DNA from: Arachnopeziza araneosa
Taxonomy: Eukaryota > Ascomycota > Leotiomycetes > Helotiales > Arachnopezizaceae
Length of the DNA stretch: 64,000 nt
NCBI GenBank assembly: GCA_003988855.1
Contig: QYAI01000121.1
Coordinates: forward strand, 186,001-250,000
Direction: 5' to 3'
The translations under genes were made by a program, and so were the position numbers. Position 1 is the stretch's first letter, and each line of letters opens with the position of its first letter. This document shows, in pieces, positions 33,010-45,124 of this stretch. Below the pieces are notes generated by a model. That model searched no databases and was not told the origin of the DNA. It was given only the letters and a program-made list of their open reading frames with translations.

Positions 33010-36000
33010 ATGGCCCCAACAACTCCCAAGAAGTTTTGGCCTTTTCGGTCGAAGGATGCCGCAACGAGCATTCCGGCGATTAGAGCCATCAAGTCACCAA
33101 CCCCAGCCGACACAGCAACGTTCGTAATTCCAGAGCCAAAACCAGAGAAACTTGGTCTGGTGCTCTTATCACCCAAACTGGATGATGACCAGATCGACGC
33201 ATACTCTCCAGATATTGTCGCGATACACGGTATTGACGGCGACTTGTATGGAACATGGACGCATCCCAATGGAAGCCTCTGGTTGCGTGACTTCCTCCCG
33301 CAGGATATCAAAAGGGCTCGTGTATTCTCGTTTGGTTACGACGCCAAAGTCTTCTTTACAAAGTCCCAAGCGACAATTGATGATTTTGCCCGATCTTTGC
33401 TCCTCAAACTCAATCTGGAAAGAGATGGAGAGGTTCATGCTCATATTTCTTCAACACCACACCTATTTCCATCTCATTCTTTTTGCCGCTAACATTCGGA
33501 GAGTAGAGGCGATCCCGACCCTTGATATTCATCTGCCATAGCATGGGAGGCATTGTCCTCAAAAGGGTATTACTTTCTGATTCGGTGCTGCTGAAGACTG
33601 CTTGCTAAACTCTAAAGGCTTTGACCGTTGCACGATCAGATGATGAAGATGATCTTCCTTTCCACTGGCCTTCTGTCAAAGGGATTTTTTTCTTGAGTAC
33701 GCCCCATCGTGGTACTGATGCTGTTAGATGGCCACAACTGCTTGCCAGCCTTCTCGAAGTTGGCCTCCCTTTTGGTTCTGGCCTCGTAGGATCCCATAGA
33801 GGTGATCTAGTAAAAGGCTTGGAACGGGACTCCAATATCTTAAAGTCAATCTCGACCGATTTTCGAAATTCGGCCAAGAACATCAAGATGTTCTCGTGTG
33901 TCGAGCAAGACCTCACACCTCCCCTTTCAAAGATGGTAACCCTCGCACAATATATTCCAAAATACATCGTATATCTCTGACCGTTTACAGATTGTAGATC
34001 GACACACAGGGGTTTTAGATTTTCCCGGAGAGGTTATAATACCTATGGAAGGCTGTGATCATGGCACCGTGTGTCGCTTCTCTGATGACAAGGATTCCAA
34101 CTATCTTATTCTTGCTGGCAACATCAAAAAATTGATTAGTTAGTACATCTCTACACTACCCCAAAGTTCCCTGGCAGATATATTCGATGCAAGAGCATTC
34201 ATTTCGTACTCCGTATGTAAATTCAACGAGCTGAGAGTATTTAGGGCCTGATCAGACGCTGCTACACACAGCAGATCGAGGACGTAAGTTTGTAAAAACG
34301 GTATGTTACAATTGTTATAAGAGGCGCTAATTATGGTTTCTAGAATGTTTACAGTATCTCTACTTCAAAGAAATGGAAGCTCGCCAGGAAGGCATAGACC
34401 CTGCGGCGGAAAATACATGCAAATGGCTCATCACCAATGAAATTTTCAAAAAGTGGGTCATTCAGAAGCGCGGCCTACTTTGGATTAGAGGAAATCCGGG
34501 AACTGGAAAATCAACTTTAATAAAATATGCCCTGCGTGAGATGAAGTCCAATGAACCTGTCCTTCAAGGAACCACGATAGTCCTCTCATTCTTTTTCCAT
34601 GGCCGAGGCAGTGACCTTCAAAAGACACCCCTTGGTTTCTTCAGATCGGTTCTCCATCAAATATTGACCAGCGTTCCGAGTGCCTTGATGGATCTCGTCA
34701 GAGACTTTAAGAAGAATTGTGAAATAAAGGGGAAGCCTGGCGAAAAATGGGACTGGTCTACAGCAGAATTACAATCCTTCTTTCAAGCATCCATCCCCAA
34801 GATCTTAGAGCACTATTCTATCCGAATATTTGTTGATGCCCTTGACGAAAGCGGCAGGCCTGTGGCCATCAATCTGGTTGAAGGGTTCCAAAGCTTGATA
34901 AAAATACACCATGAAAATTTGCAATCAAGCTTTAGCATATGTTTTTCCTGCCGTCACTATCCTATCATCACGCTCAACACTGGATTACAGATCTGCGTTG
35001 AACAGAAAAATTCTGAAGATATTAGGACATACGTTGAAGGAACGCTACAGGAAGAGAAAGGCCAGATTAGAGACATGGTTATCGAACGAGCGAAAGGCAG
35101 TTTTCAGTGGTCTCGCCTTGTAGTTGCTCGTGTGAAAGATCTGGAGCTTGACGGGGAAATGGAGGAGGCGATTAAAGAAGAAATCCAGTGTATTCCACCA
35201 GACTTGGATGATCTATATAGAGAACTCTTGGGCGGCGTCACCGAGAAAGAAAGGTCGAAAGTCTTATCATTCTTCCGATGGGTGCTTTTTGCTAGTCGAC
35301 CTCTGAATCTAAAAGAGTTATGCTGGGCCTTAGCTTTCGATTCCAAATCAACAAACACATCCCTGCAACAATACAAAACCAAGGGCGTTATTGCGAAAAA
35401 TAGAGGAGAAATGGAGCGAAGGGTGAAATCTCTGTCTCGCGGCCTAGCAGAAGTCAGAATACACAAGGGCCACTCAGTAGTCCAGTTTATTCATCAGTCC
35501 GTCGATGATTTTCTCTCCAGTAACGGTCTCCAGATCCTTATGGGCAAAAGCTGGGAGTCCTTTGATTTGGCTAGGGGTTTGGCACATCATTTGATGTCCT
35601 TAGCATGCATTCGCTATATCGATACAGAAGAGATACGGGAAGGGGATCAGAAGAATTGGAAGAAGGTGGAAGAAGTTGATGCCCAGGAAAGAGTCGACTG
35701 GAAGGATATAGCAGAGAATCGTTTTCGAAGGGAAGAAGAGTATGAATATACGGAAAGGCTGCTTCTGGTCGGTTTTCCTTTGCTGCACTATGCTATAAAT
35801 TCTTGGACATTCCATGCAAAACATGCCGATGCTATGGAGATTCCACGAGAGGATCTACTGGATTGCTTGCACTGGCCATCGGATGATATTATAGAACGAT
35901 GGATTAGTCTTTATCTTCACTTTGACTGGCACTTATGTAGTACTCTGATCAAGGGAATGAATCTTCTACACGTGGTGTCTCAAAATGGGATGATACGTCT

Positions 36001-36577
36001 TCTGATAAGTGCGTTAAGCACGCTGCAGCCAGGCGGCGAGGCAGTCAACTCGAGAGATACACATGGTTGGACGCCGCTTTTTTGGGCAGCAGAGAAAGGG
36101 CATGAAGCTGTAGTGCGACTACTTCTTGCGCGGAGCGATGTCACAGCCGATTCAAGAAATAAAGAAGGCCGGACGCCGCTTTCTTGGGCAGCAGAGAAAG
36201 GGCATGAAGCTGTAGTACAACTGCTCCTTACACGGAGCGATGCCGCAGCCGATTCAAAGGATGAAGAAGGTCGGACACCGCTTTCTTGGGCAGCAGAGTA
36301 TGGGCACGAAGCTGTAGTACAACTGCTCCTTACACGGAGCGATGTAGCAGCCGACTCGAGAGATGGAAACGGTCGGACGCCGCTTTCTTTAGCAGCAATG
36401 TATGGGCACGAGGCTGCAGTACGACTGCTCCTTACACGGAGCGATGTTATAGCCGATTCGAGAGACCATGCAGGTCGGACACCGCTCTGGTGGGCGGAAA
36501 ACTACGCGAGTTACATGGACGGCGGCAAGGAGGTGGTGCGACTTCTAAAAGAAAAGTTTGGTCTTGTAGACGAGTAA
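33010..36577 (+). CDS. NLR-like protein: alpha/beta-hydrolase, NACHT, ankyrin repeats
   Basis: Six exons (33010-33432, 33507-33566, 33618-33935, 33991-34138, 34245-34283, 34344-36577) give 1073 residues. Residues about 40-317 form a PGAP1/DUF676-like hydrolase: VAIHGIDGD, the nucleophile in CHSMGG (Ser153) carried by the 60-nt exon 2, and GCDHGTV (His291). Residues about 370-560 form the NACHT NTPase with Walker A GNPGTGKST (379-387) and Walker B RIFVDALDES (490-499). A helical region follows, then about five ankyrin repeats (900-1073) with a 34-residue period. This tripartite plan is that of fungal STAND/NLR receptors, thought to sense non-self or cues with the repeat domain, oligomerise through NACHT and activate the N-terminal effector. 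The exon 1 donor (GTTCAT) is unusual; the remaining donors are closer to consensus. All phases agree. Confidence 0.88.
36069..36511 (+). repeat. 102-bp ankyrin-coding tandem repeats
   Basis: The anchor AC(G/A)CCGCT recurs at 36071, 36173, 36275 and 36377, then near 36479, a strict 102-base period. Over a 64-base stretch, units 2 and 3 differ at only three positions. This much DNA identity between neighbouring repeats points to recent duplication or gene conversion. Confidence 0.9.
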
Positions 36578-37389
36578 CTTTATAATTTAAGGCTCTCTCC
36601 ATCGTTCTCCTTGTCTACTAAATGATTTAACTATTGTACGAGGGGCAGAGGAGCAGCCAATAAAATAAGAATCCCGTTGGCCCTCAGCTAGCTCTCGATA
36701 TGTATATTTCGGAAAGACAACCAAAGCAAANNNNNNNNNNNNNNNNNNNNNNNNNNNNNNNNNNNNNNNNNNNNNNNNNNNNNNNNNNNNNNNNNNNNNN
36801 NNNNNNNNNNNNNNNNNNNNNNNNTGTAGATGCTCTGTAGAACCTCCTTTATAGAGAGTCCTACGCACGTGCTCCCACTAGCGAAATGACGGAAAAATGT
36901 CATGCACCCTGGAACCCCACTACACTATCTTCTACATAACTGTATTTAAAAGTGTAATGGTAAAAATCAAAAATACTCTTTAAATAGTTACTTTGTATAC
37001 ATGCATCGCAGTAGATGAAGTGGGTTAAATCTGGGCCAGGTTTTAGTGAAAAACTAATCAGGCTTTTCTAACTTCAACCTAACACAGCTAGCAGATAACA
37101 ACGTGAACCTAGAGTTTATATCATCTGTCAACTTGTATCATGAGAACAGGAAATAGCTTGTTTAGATAACATGGGGAAAGGTCTCCGAAAGTTCTCTTCT
37201 TTCTTAGGCTGAATTTCCGCGTCTTATATGTCTTCCCAATCGATTAAAGCCTTTAAATACCGGGGCTTTAGATCTAGATCTGCACATATATGCGCATAGA
37301 ATCAATTCTTCTTGATTTACTAATTGAAAGGGGTCATGTACGTTTTCGTCTGCTAAGAAAATACATGAAGGGATAATAAGTTATAGTTT
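36578..37389. other. intergenic region containing assembly gap
   Basis: 812 bases between the NLR-like gene and the second HET gene (convergent), interrupted by unknown bases. The flanks of the gap carry no coding frame. The gap may hide a repeat. Confidence 0.55.
36731..36824. other. assembly gap (94 N)
   Basis: Ninety-four N characters. The size is not a round placeholder number, so it was probably estimated from paired reads. Confidence 0.99.
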
Positions 37390-39640
37390 TCAAATTAACC
37401 TGATATCTTGATGCTCCTCAGGTTCATGAGGTAGACTTTTTAACTTGGTTAAACGTTGCAAATATGCACTCCCAACGAGTCTGTAGCTTGTCATTTCATC
37501 ATTCTCTCTCCCTTCATCCTGACCAACTTTTCGAAGTACGAATTGATGAGGACATCCGTGAAATAATGCTACAACATCACCGACCTCAGTTCTATCGGGA
37601 ACCAGTGCAACACCACCCCCACTCGTAACGCAGAACCTCGCATGTGCAGTTGTCTGAAACGCCGTCTGCAGAAACTGATTGAACATCTTTGTTTCATTCG
37701 GAGAATCGCCATTCACGATGAGCGTTTTTCCTTCTTCAAGGTCTGCTCCACCCGTTGCCCAAGCTTTGAACAGGCCTAGACAGGCTCCGAAGCCGATTCT
37801 TAGGGAGTCGATTTCTTCAGCAACAGCAGGCGTTTGGGTTGCGCTGGTCTCCTTTTGGATGAGGACTTGAAATATGACCTCCATAGACTCCTGAAATGAC
37901 TCCTCGCTGTCAACGAGAACGTTGAGCACGAGGCGGAATCCTTTGACAAGTCCCCGCAGAAGATCGGTCAAATCACCTCCGAGAGGAGGTTGCTCCGTGG
38001 TTTCTGCTGGCGTTTGATGAAATGGATTGCTGACATGCTGGACCTCGTCCGTGAGTGTGCCACGTATGAGAAGCTTGCTGTCAGGGAGAATTTGAACGTT
38101 ACTGGATTGCTCTGAAGTCTGATTGTCACTGGAAGATAGTAACCCTGTAATTATGGCGGACCTAGCCCAATTCTACATTTGATTTGATCAGTCTTTGGTA
38201 ATCCACAGCAAGGATTGATACAAAAATGAAAGATGCTAAACTTACCGGAACCCACGAAGCCAACCCTGCATCAACAGACTCCATTCCAGCTTGGAATAGT
38301 ACTTCAAATACATGACCTTTCTCGACCAAAAGCCCAGCAAACCTTATGAAAGTTTTGGCAGGCGTTTCGTCAGGGGCATAACTGATATGATCAGCAAATG
38401 ATTCGCCATCATTTGCTAGGCTCAGTAAAGCATATATCTTGTCTCTAGGATCCGAAGCCTCGAAATTCCGTCCACGCCGAAGCTTGTCAACCAGGTTTCC
38501 TTTAATCGAACCCGCCGCAACCAAAACTCTCTCTAGGAACATCATCTCGGCTCCTATAGCACCAGCAATCGCAAGCCGTGTCAGGTCTTCTGGGTCACCG
38601 TTGTGCGAGTGTCCCAGGTAATGCGCGTTGATCGCACCGCTGTACTCCTTGACATAGTGGTGAGCAACCAAGATAGGCTCCATACGGGCTATCTTGGTGC
38701 CAAAACAGAAGTGGAGATCCTTGGAAAGTGCAAATTCTTGCAAGATCCAGATCCGTCGAAAGTATGGCGACGCGAAAAGACGCCGCCATGAGGCCCAGAG
38801 CGGACTATCTACAGGAGGCAGCCCGAAGTCTTCGAGAAATTGAGCTTTTTCTGGAGTTGGTCTCCCCATCTCCTGTATTCGCGCGGCGTACTTAAGGCCA
38901 CCAGTATCATCCGGTTGCTCAGAGCCCATATCGATGATGGTCGGATCTAGATCTGGTATAGGTATTAAGCCTATTTTTCCATGCTTGTTCTCTCTTTGAA
39001 CAATGAGTTCCTTATTTTCCGCTAATTTCTCCTCTTGCTTCTTCCTGGCAGCCCATATTTCTTGCACGAGCTCCCCGACGTTTTTCTGGTCCTCTTCTGT
39101 CTGAGGCACATACGCAATCACCCTCTCGGCCTGCTGGTAAATTCGTTTCATGAGTGCAATCTGGGTTTTTTTCTCCTCAAAATCACTCTGGTTGATACAT
39201 AGTGCATCAACCCAAAGACACAGTCCTCCATTCGTTAAACGGAGAGCTTTCAGGGCACTGTGGAGATTCTGAGTCACGGGAAATCTTGTGTCGCCATCGA
39301 GGTTGATGTATGAAGGATTGGCAGTATCTCCCCAAACGTAAGAAAGTGCACTGTACCGCTGGAAAGGGTGCATCGGTGGAGATGGTTTGCTGTCGTCCCA
39401 GTAAATATCAAAAGGAACGGGAAACTTGACTTTTTCTCCATCCGAAGAAGTTCCCACCGCGATGGATACGGTTTCTACTGGCCGTGGTGAGGAAGGAAAT
39501 AATTTGTGATCAGCGTCCAATTCCACTGGCAGAAGCCAGCAGAATATTTCGTCATCAGGAGCTCCTGGCGCAAGAAGCAGCGCCCGGATTGAGGTCTTGC
39601 TTGGCAAAGGCTCGTAAACCGAGGAGATTTCTCCCAACAT
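37390..39640 (-). CDS. HET-domain protein 2
   Basis: Two exons (39640-38246, 38172-37390) encode 725 residues. The 73-nt intron (GTAAGT...TGTAG) joins ASWVP to NWARS, the expected 'SWVPxW' block of long HET proteins. The HET domain starts near 95 with RYSALSYVWGD, continues with LCLWVDALCINQ (140-151) and ERVIAYVPQ, and reaches RRIWILQEFALSKDL. A charged coiled insert (about 190-260) splits the domain. Later come SDPRDKIYALLSLA and a C-terminal block with GDVVALFHGCPHQFVLR and SYRLVGSAYL, which is common in this HET architecture. Likely a cytosolic allorecognition or cell-death effector of the family; the specific role is unknown. It is convergent with the NLR-like gene across the gap. Confidence 0.93.
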
Positions 39641-40566
39641 AATTCACTGATTTATAGAATTAAAAGTTGTACAACCAGATTTTGAATCAAGTTCGCGAAA
39701 ACATTAATATAGCAGATAAAGTGGCTGGTGATGCTTAGCTGAGATGCGCTTAATCCTTCGCTAAAGGCTTTTCCCCCCTTGGACTGCTGCTGCCTAGCTG
39801 TTTACCGAAATCCTTGGAAAATCCACCGCCACAACCGCAACCATTCATTTCCCTGATCTGCATATACTGCAAGCATCAAATTCCCACGCCCAGTTATTGA
39901 CAGTGAACTAGTGAATGTCAGATTAGGATTTGATTTATGTAGTAGCTAACTCCATTCTAATACGTCTTTCTTGCAGAGTATTTACCCTGTTTGGCTGTGT
40001 AGATCAGTAGTGGTCCTCCTGAGTAAAATTCAAATACTTTCTGAGCTATCAATGACCTTTTTTTTTCAAAAAAGAGAAAGGTTTGTGTTTCTTCTAGATC
40101 AAGAAGTAATATATTGATTTCAAAGATACTGGCAAGATCATTCCATATTCTCTACTCTAGACGTTTTGTGATCAGTCACCTCTACGAAACTTTGAGTAAT
40201 GATGAGATATAAGAGCGAATGTATAAATAAATCGTGGGTCGGGCTTATGTATAAATGATTGCACAGTATATGCAAACATCATAAGCAGCATCTGCATTTG
40301 AAAGAATTAAGATAAATGACTTGGGATTATATACTCGAGCCGTACGGCCGATTCATGGTCTTCGCCAGTGTGAGCCGCGATCTTCGGCTCCTGCATCCTT
40401 GGTGGCAGGTGCGTATTTGTACAAGCCCCATGTCGATCCTAGCGGCACTCTTTCGATAAAGCTCTTGACTGCCGCGACACCTCTTTCGAGACTTGTTGGC
40501 TTTCTAGTAAGCATCGTGCTGCTAGGCGCACGATTGTTTTCTAAATTACCTATTAGCACAAAATCT
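39641..40566. other. intergenic region
   Basis: 926 bases between HET gene 2 and the 3' end of the 2EXR-like gene. A plus-strand frame at 40321-40632 overlaps the neighbouring gene and lacks an ATG. A short stretch near 40357 (frame with ASVSRDLRLLHPWWQ) looks protein-like but has no continuation. Confidence 0.45.
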
Positions 40567-41625
40567 TCACGCAATACGAATGTTGAACATACTTGGCCGT
40601 GGGAGTTTATTTCTCACGCATCTTTCCTTTAGTATAGTCCGACTATCGTAGTAGTTGATATCGACATGTCTCTCCTTACCTAGCGCTTGGCTCCGCGTCA
40701 TAACCGTCCTTAGCCTGCAAATATCCCCGCAACTGTTTTCATTTAACACAGCAGCGGGGAGAGCTTGAGTAGAATTTCGTGCTGCCATCGTCTCTTCCCA
40801 GGATATTATTTCCGCGCTGACTCTCTTAATGTTCCACCTCCCGCCGGAAACTGCCCTTACTTCCTGCATTGCAACAACCATCCCTGGGAATGGAATATCA
40901 CCTATTGCTCCTATCCATAACGGCCATTGCTGCCCACAATAAACGATATGTATTCGCTCAAGTGTCGAGAAATGAGATGCAAACATCTCTAGTGCAATAC
41001 AGAATGATATTAGGTCTTGTGGAGTTTGTTGTAGCCACCTCAGGGAGCCGCAGATGCAAAGTCTGAGATAGATATCCTTAATATCTAGATCAGCACCTTG
41101 GATAATATCTGCTTCAATGAAGTTTTCACAGATCGTCTTCGTCTCTCGCCTCAGACTAATAAGCAAGTCAAGCTGCTGAACGGCTTCTGGGTGCTGGACT
41201 AGTGAAATACCACTGCGGGATTGGAGCCACGATTGTAGTATTGGATTTTTGCTGTTTAATATGTCATTGGTGTGCGGCAGGGCGGGTTGATGCCATTGGG
41301 GCCAGAGACTGACGACAGCGTCTTGGTGATATAGTTGCCAAGCTTCTTTCCTCGTCTGGCGACATGCGAGCATGAGTCCGCTCGCCGAATTGACTTGTGA
41401 TGCACGGTAGAGAAAACCAAAACATTCGACTGGAGATCGTGAGAAGGCATGCCGGTATATGCGCATTCTCAGCTTGACCGATAATTGGAGGAATGTAGAG
41501 CCTGAATTAATATCCGTCTCCAGAGCTGATTCGACAACATCTCGTGATTCTACACGCTTAGATAATTTCTGCCTCGTCAGACGTCTGAAGGTATTCTGAG
41601 GGTGGGGTCGCTCATGTGAATCCAT
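40567..41625 (-). CDS. 2EXR / F-box-like domain hypothetical protein
   Basis: A single exon encodes 352 residues from the ATG at 41625; a longer open frame upstream lacks ATG. The N-terminal third has the fungal pattern LQLSVKLRMRIYRHAF, then GLMLACRQTRKEAWQLYH, which corresponds to the 'LPxELRxxIY...LLxVCRQIxxEA' signature of 2EXR/F-box-like proteins. The remainder is helical and Leu/Trp-rich without a recognised domain (for example LERIHIVYCG). Members are numerous in filamentous ascomycetes and the few studied are linked to protein interaction or ubiquitin ligase adaptors; the function here is unknown. Intronless. Confidence 0.75.
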   Translation of the reverse strand: MDSHERPHPQNTFRRLTRQKLSKRVESRDVVESALETDINSGSTFLQLSVKLRMRIYRHAFSRSPVECFGFLYRASQVNSASGLMLACRQTRKEAWQLYHQDAVVSLWPQWHQPALPHTNDILNSKNPILQSWLQSRSGISLVQHPEAVQQLDLLISLRRETKTICENFIEADIIQGADLDIKDIYLRLCICGSLRWLQQTPQDLISFCIALEMFASHFSTLERIHIVYCGQQWPLWIGAIGDIPFPGMVVAMQEVRAVSGGRWNIKRVSAEIISWEETMAARNSTQALPAAVLNENSCGDICRLRTVMTRSQALGKERHVDINYYDSRTILKERCVRNKLPRPSMFNIRIA

Positions 41626-42997
41626 GACTGGAAATGGAATCACAAGTCGTTGCGGGATACTCGGAAAGAGGAGAGAAAACTGCACCAGACTAATGATGAG
41701 GCGGTGGCACGTCAGTACGTCAAATTATTTAGTCACCTGACATTCGTATTTCAGGTCGTCAGCATAAGAGAATTGTCTCCTAGAGCAAAAATCCGAACCG
41801 CTCAAGGAGCTAGGGACCCTAGCATCAGGTTCCTGCAGTGTCCCGTCCGAGGTCTGCTGAACAATATACATACCACACATATCCCAACCAACCTATCGCA
41901 GTCAGCCTTTCGAATTTGCTCTAACGCTCCTACAAGATTTGATATCCCTGTATGTCACGTAGAGTGGTCCATCGTGCGTATTGGAAGCACATGGATGGAG
42001 CAGGGGAAGCTTATTCAGAAATGGTCCCACTTTTAACAAGAAGAACAGGGGCAAGTTAATAGCACAAGAGAGCCGCAGTCGAGCGTGAGATCAAAGAGGC
42101 GTAAGCGGATGACAGGCGAACGGGGGACCTACTCACCAGTCTTTTCAGTATGATTGGAAATACCAGTATGCTGCTTCTTACTTTCGCCATGAGCAGTTAA
42201 ACGGTGTGAGGATAGACAAGCGTTTTCGGAGTTTAAAAAGTAGTATATTGACAAATTCATGCTCGTTCTCCCCTGTAGCTGTCTTCAAATTTCGTGTTCA
42301 GGCATTTCCATGAGCTGCCCGTTCCAATAACAATAAATAAGCATTTTTTAGATTCAGACGAATCTCTCCAGGAAGCCAGAAAATATAGTTGTGCTCGTGG
42401 ATACAGCAATAAGTCGGTTACGCCATACATTCGATTCTGTTCGAGCTATTGCATGCTGCTTGTGAGTGTTGCGTACTCGGCGTAGCACGATAGGTAAAGT
42501 TATTTCTAAGCTAAGCCTCATTGAGCTATGTCGGGATTTCCCTCTGAGTATGAGTTGATTCTTCAAAGTGACATTGCTTCTACGGTGGAGTTAGGGCTTG
42601 TAAATAAGGCATGGTAACTTCCGGTCGCTATTGAGCACCGGAGAACGGTTCACAGCAGGAGCCAGAACATCGTGTTTTCCGCTTTCATATCATTAACCAT
42701 GTCTCCGCCTCCTCAGGCAGACTTCGCCCATACAACTTCGCAATCATCAGTCTATTTAATTATTGAAGACTTCGTCTCTAGCCCAACCAACCAATAGTGA
42801 GTTCTCATTCGCCTGAGAATCAATCGAGTGTAAAAATTTAAGAGGGCCACCATTTCCCTCTCAGCGGATACTGAATTCATCTCTGGGCCAATTCAAGATA
42901 GTTTTCAGCTAAGAAGTTTGATCTTCTTCTCGTAAGTGCTTCCGGTTTATTACTTGGTGATATCTCCTGAGCTAAAATGTAGGTATAGCTGTCTAAC
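41626..42997. other. intergenic region
   Basis: 1372 bases without a supported gene between the 2EXR-like gene (minus) and the decayed beta-lactamase-like gene (plus). Short frames lack domain or splice support. Confidence 0.5.
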
Positions 42998-44559
42998 ATG
43001 ATGAATCTTACCAACATTCTTCAGCTACTTGCGCCAGTTGTCACCGAGATTGCCAATTTATCTGGAGTACCTGGGATGTTTATTGGGAGTTTGCATCAAA
43101 TTCAAGTCGTTTATCGTGGAAAATTTGGGTACCGTGATGTCGAAGCAAAATTTCCCCTGTATAGTGACATTATATATGCTATAGCATCTCTTACTAAAGC
43201 TTTTACAGCATCTAAAGTGGCAAATATTGTCTGGGGCGGTCTCTTAGAATGGGCCTTACCGATTCAAAGTTACTTCCGAGAATTTCGAAATCAGAAGGCT
43301 GAGGTCTAAGAAATTAACGTCATCCTTGACCTTTTCTCTTTGCAGACGGGGTTATCTAGCAATGACGCTCTTTGGTTCTTCGTGCCTGTATTGGTCAACG
43401 ATTCACAGATCTTGGAGATTTTAAATGCTCTGCCTCGTAGGAAGCATTTTCGGAGTACTATGCAATACTACAACCTCGGATACGCCCTTGCTTTAGCTAT
43501 CGTGGAGCGCGAAACCGGCAAGAATTTGTCGTCCAATATGAAGGAAAGAATTTTTGATCTATGAGGAATGACGCAAATTAGGTTCTAGATTTCCCAATCG
43601 AGTTTAAATAACATCGCGAAGACATATACTACTATAAATGATGGGACTTCTTATCATTTGACGAGACCGATATCGAAGAAAACTCATGGATCATAGCAGT
43701 GGGAGGGTTGCGAAGCGCTATCAACGATCTACTTGTGTTTTACAATACACTCTCAAATCTGACGGCTCCCAACCTAAGGATGGCACGACCTCAAATTCCA
43801 ATTCTTCACTCAAACAGGTTATTACTATCCTTAGTGGTCATGCTTTTCTTGGGAATCAGAAGTCGTCGCTCCAGGAGCGCAGCTATGGCTTAGGTTGGGT
43901 TCAAAAGCAGCTACCAACACACTTCAGGATGTCAGATACAACGAATACTTTGTCGAAACATGCTAGTAGCTGCGAGTGGCTCCCTTTCCCGTTTCGTAAT
44001 TTACCATCAAGGGAGTTTTCCCGGAGGCACACCATCAGTGTACACACTTCCAGAAACAAACAGCGCTGTAGTGGTGCTTGCTCATATGTTTGGACTTACT
44101 GATGCACGAGATTGGAGTGCGTAACTGTTTGTTCAAACGTTGTTTGAGGATTCTAGTAATGCAGACTACGTGGGCTTGGTATGGGAAGCTGTTCAAGGTA
44201 ATGCTCGAGAATGTTCGAGGACAGAACAGGAATTGTCTTCTCTCCAAGAATCCTTGAGAGGACCAAAAAATCTTAAATATTTCATTAACCGAAACTAAAA
44301 TGCTATCGAGACCTTTTTCCTTGACGTTTTAGTGGGCGATGGGGAGCTAAATGTTTCACTCCAAGGATGTGATCACGAAATCTACAGCTTGAAACATTCA
44401 CACGGCAACATTTTGTCGTGGTATCCAGGTGCGGTCATCACTCTTCTTCGTTCAGGCCGTCCTACTATTTACTGCGATTCGATCTTAAAACTTCATCTCT
44501 TGTATAGGAGTATGATGGTAACTTCACCTCTAGAAACTTATTTACGAGGCGGACAATAA
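42998..44559 (+). pseudogene. decayed serine beta-lactamase-like hydrolase gene
   Basis: Conserved pieces of a fungal class C beta-lactamase/penicillin-binding-like protein occur in order but in changing frames. They are the SxxK motif in IASLTKAF near 43185; the YxN motif in QYYNLGYALALAI near 43470; GMTQ after a TGA near 43567; VGGLRSAINDLLVFYN near 43700; GGTPSVYTLPETNSAVVVLAH near 44025; and a C-terminal strand block with SLQGCDHEIYSL near 44355. Between them are stops (TGA and TAG at about 43564-43590, TAG near 43690, TAA near 44116) and frame changes that no plausible intron removes. Family members are secreted or cytosolic hydrolases of esters or lactams, sometimes in metabolite clusters. 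This copy cannot make the full enzyme. Confidence 0.8.
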
Positions 44560-45124
44560 AGTGGAATGCATACTTGAAATACACTGTGCTGCGAAGCTTT
44601 TACTTAGTGGACTTAAAGTACTTAAAAAATCTTAAAGAAGTAGTCGAAAGCTTAAAAAACAGCTTTCTTGCTGAGACTGGCTTAGTTTTGGCTCATCTAC
44701 AGCTCAGGCTATAGTAACAATAGCTAAGGTCTAAAGACGAAAATGAAAAATGTTTATGTCGAGATTACGATATCGAACAACTTGTTTCGTGTACCTAGTG
44801 CCAAAGAGCGAGAGATAGGGGAGGATGTTTATGCTTAGTAAGCGAGCTGCTCTTCTCTCAGAGGGATCATCCATCTCGCGCTGTCTTGCATAATCATCTT
44901 AACTTTCTCCTAGGTAGAGGAAACTAGAGAATTTCAAGCACCTTATGTCCTCGGTTGAAGCTCAGCTCCTCTGTTATTATTTGTTTTGGCTCACTCTGCC
45001 TTATCTACGCTCAAGATCCACAGCCTGGCGTGTCATGTCCTTCAGCAACTATGAATGCTATGTTCGAGATAGGGGAACTCTTCATTCATAATATTCTCTC
45101 ATCTCTCAATCTATATTATAAGAG
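44560..45124. other. intergenic region
   Basis: 565 bases between the pseudogene and HET gene 3. A signal-peptide-like frame begins at a TTG (44955) but has no ATG and runs into the HET gene in another frame. No gene called. Confidence 0.5.
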
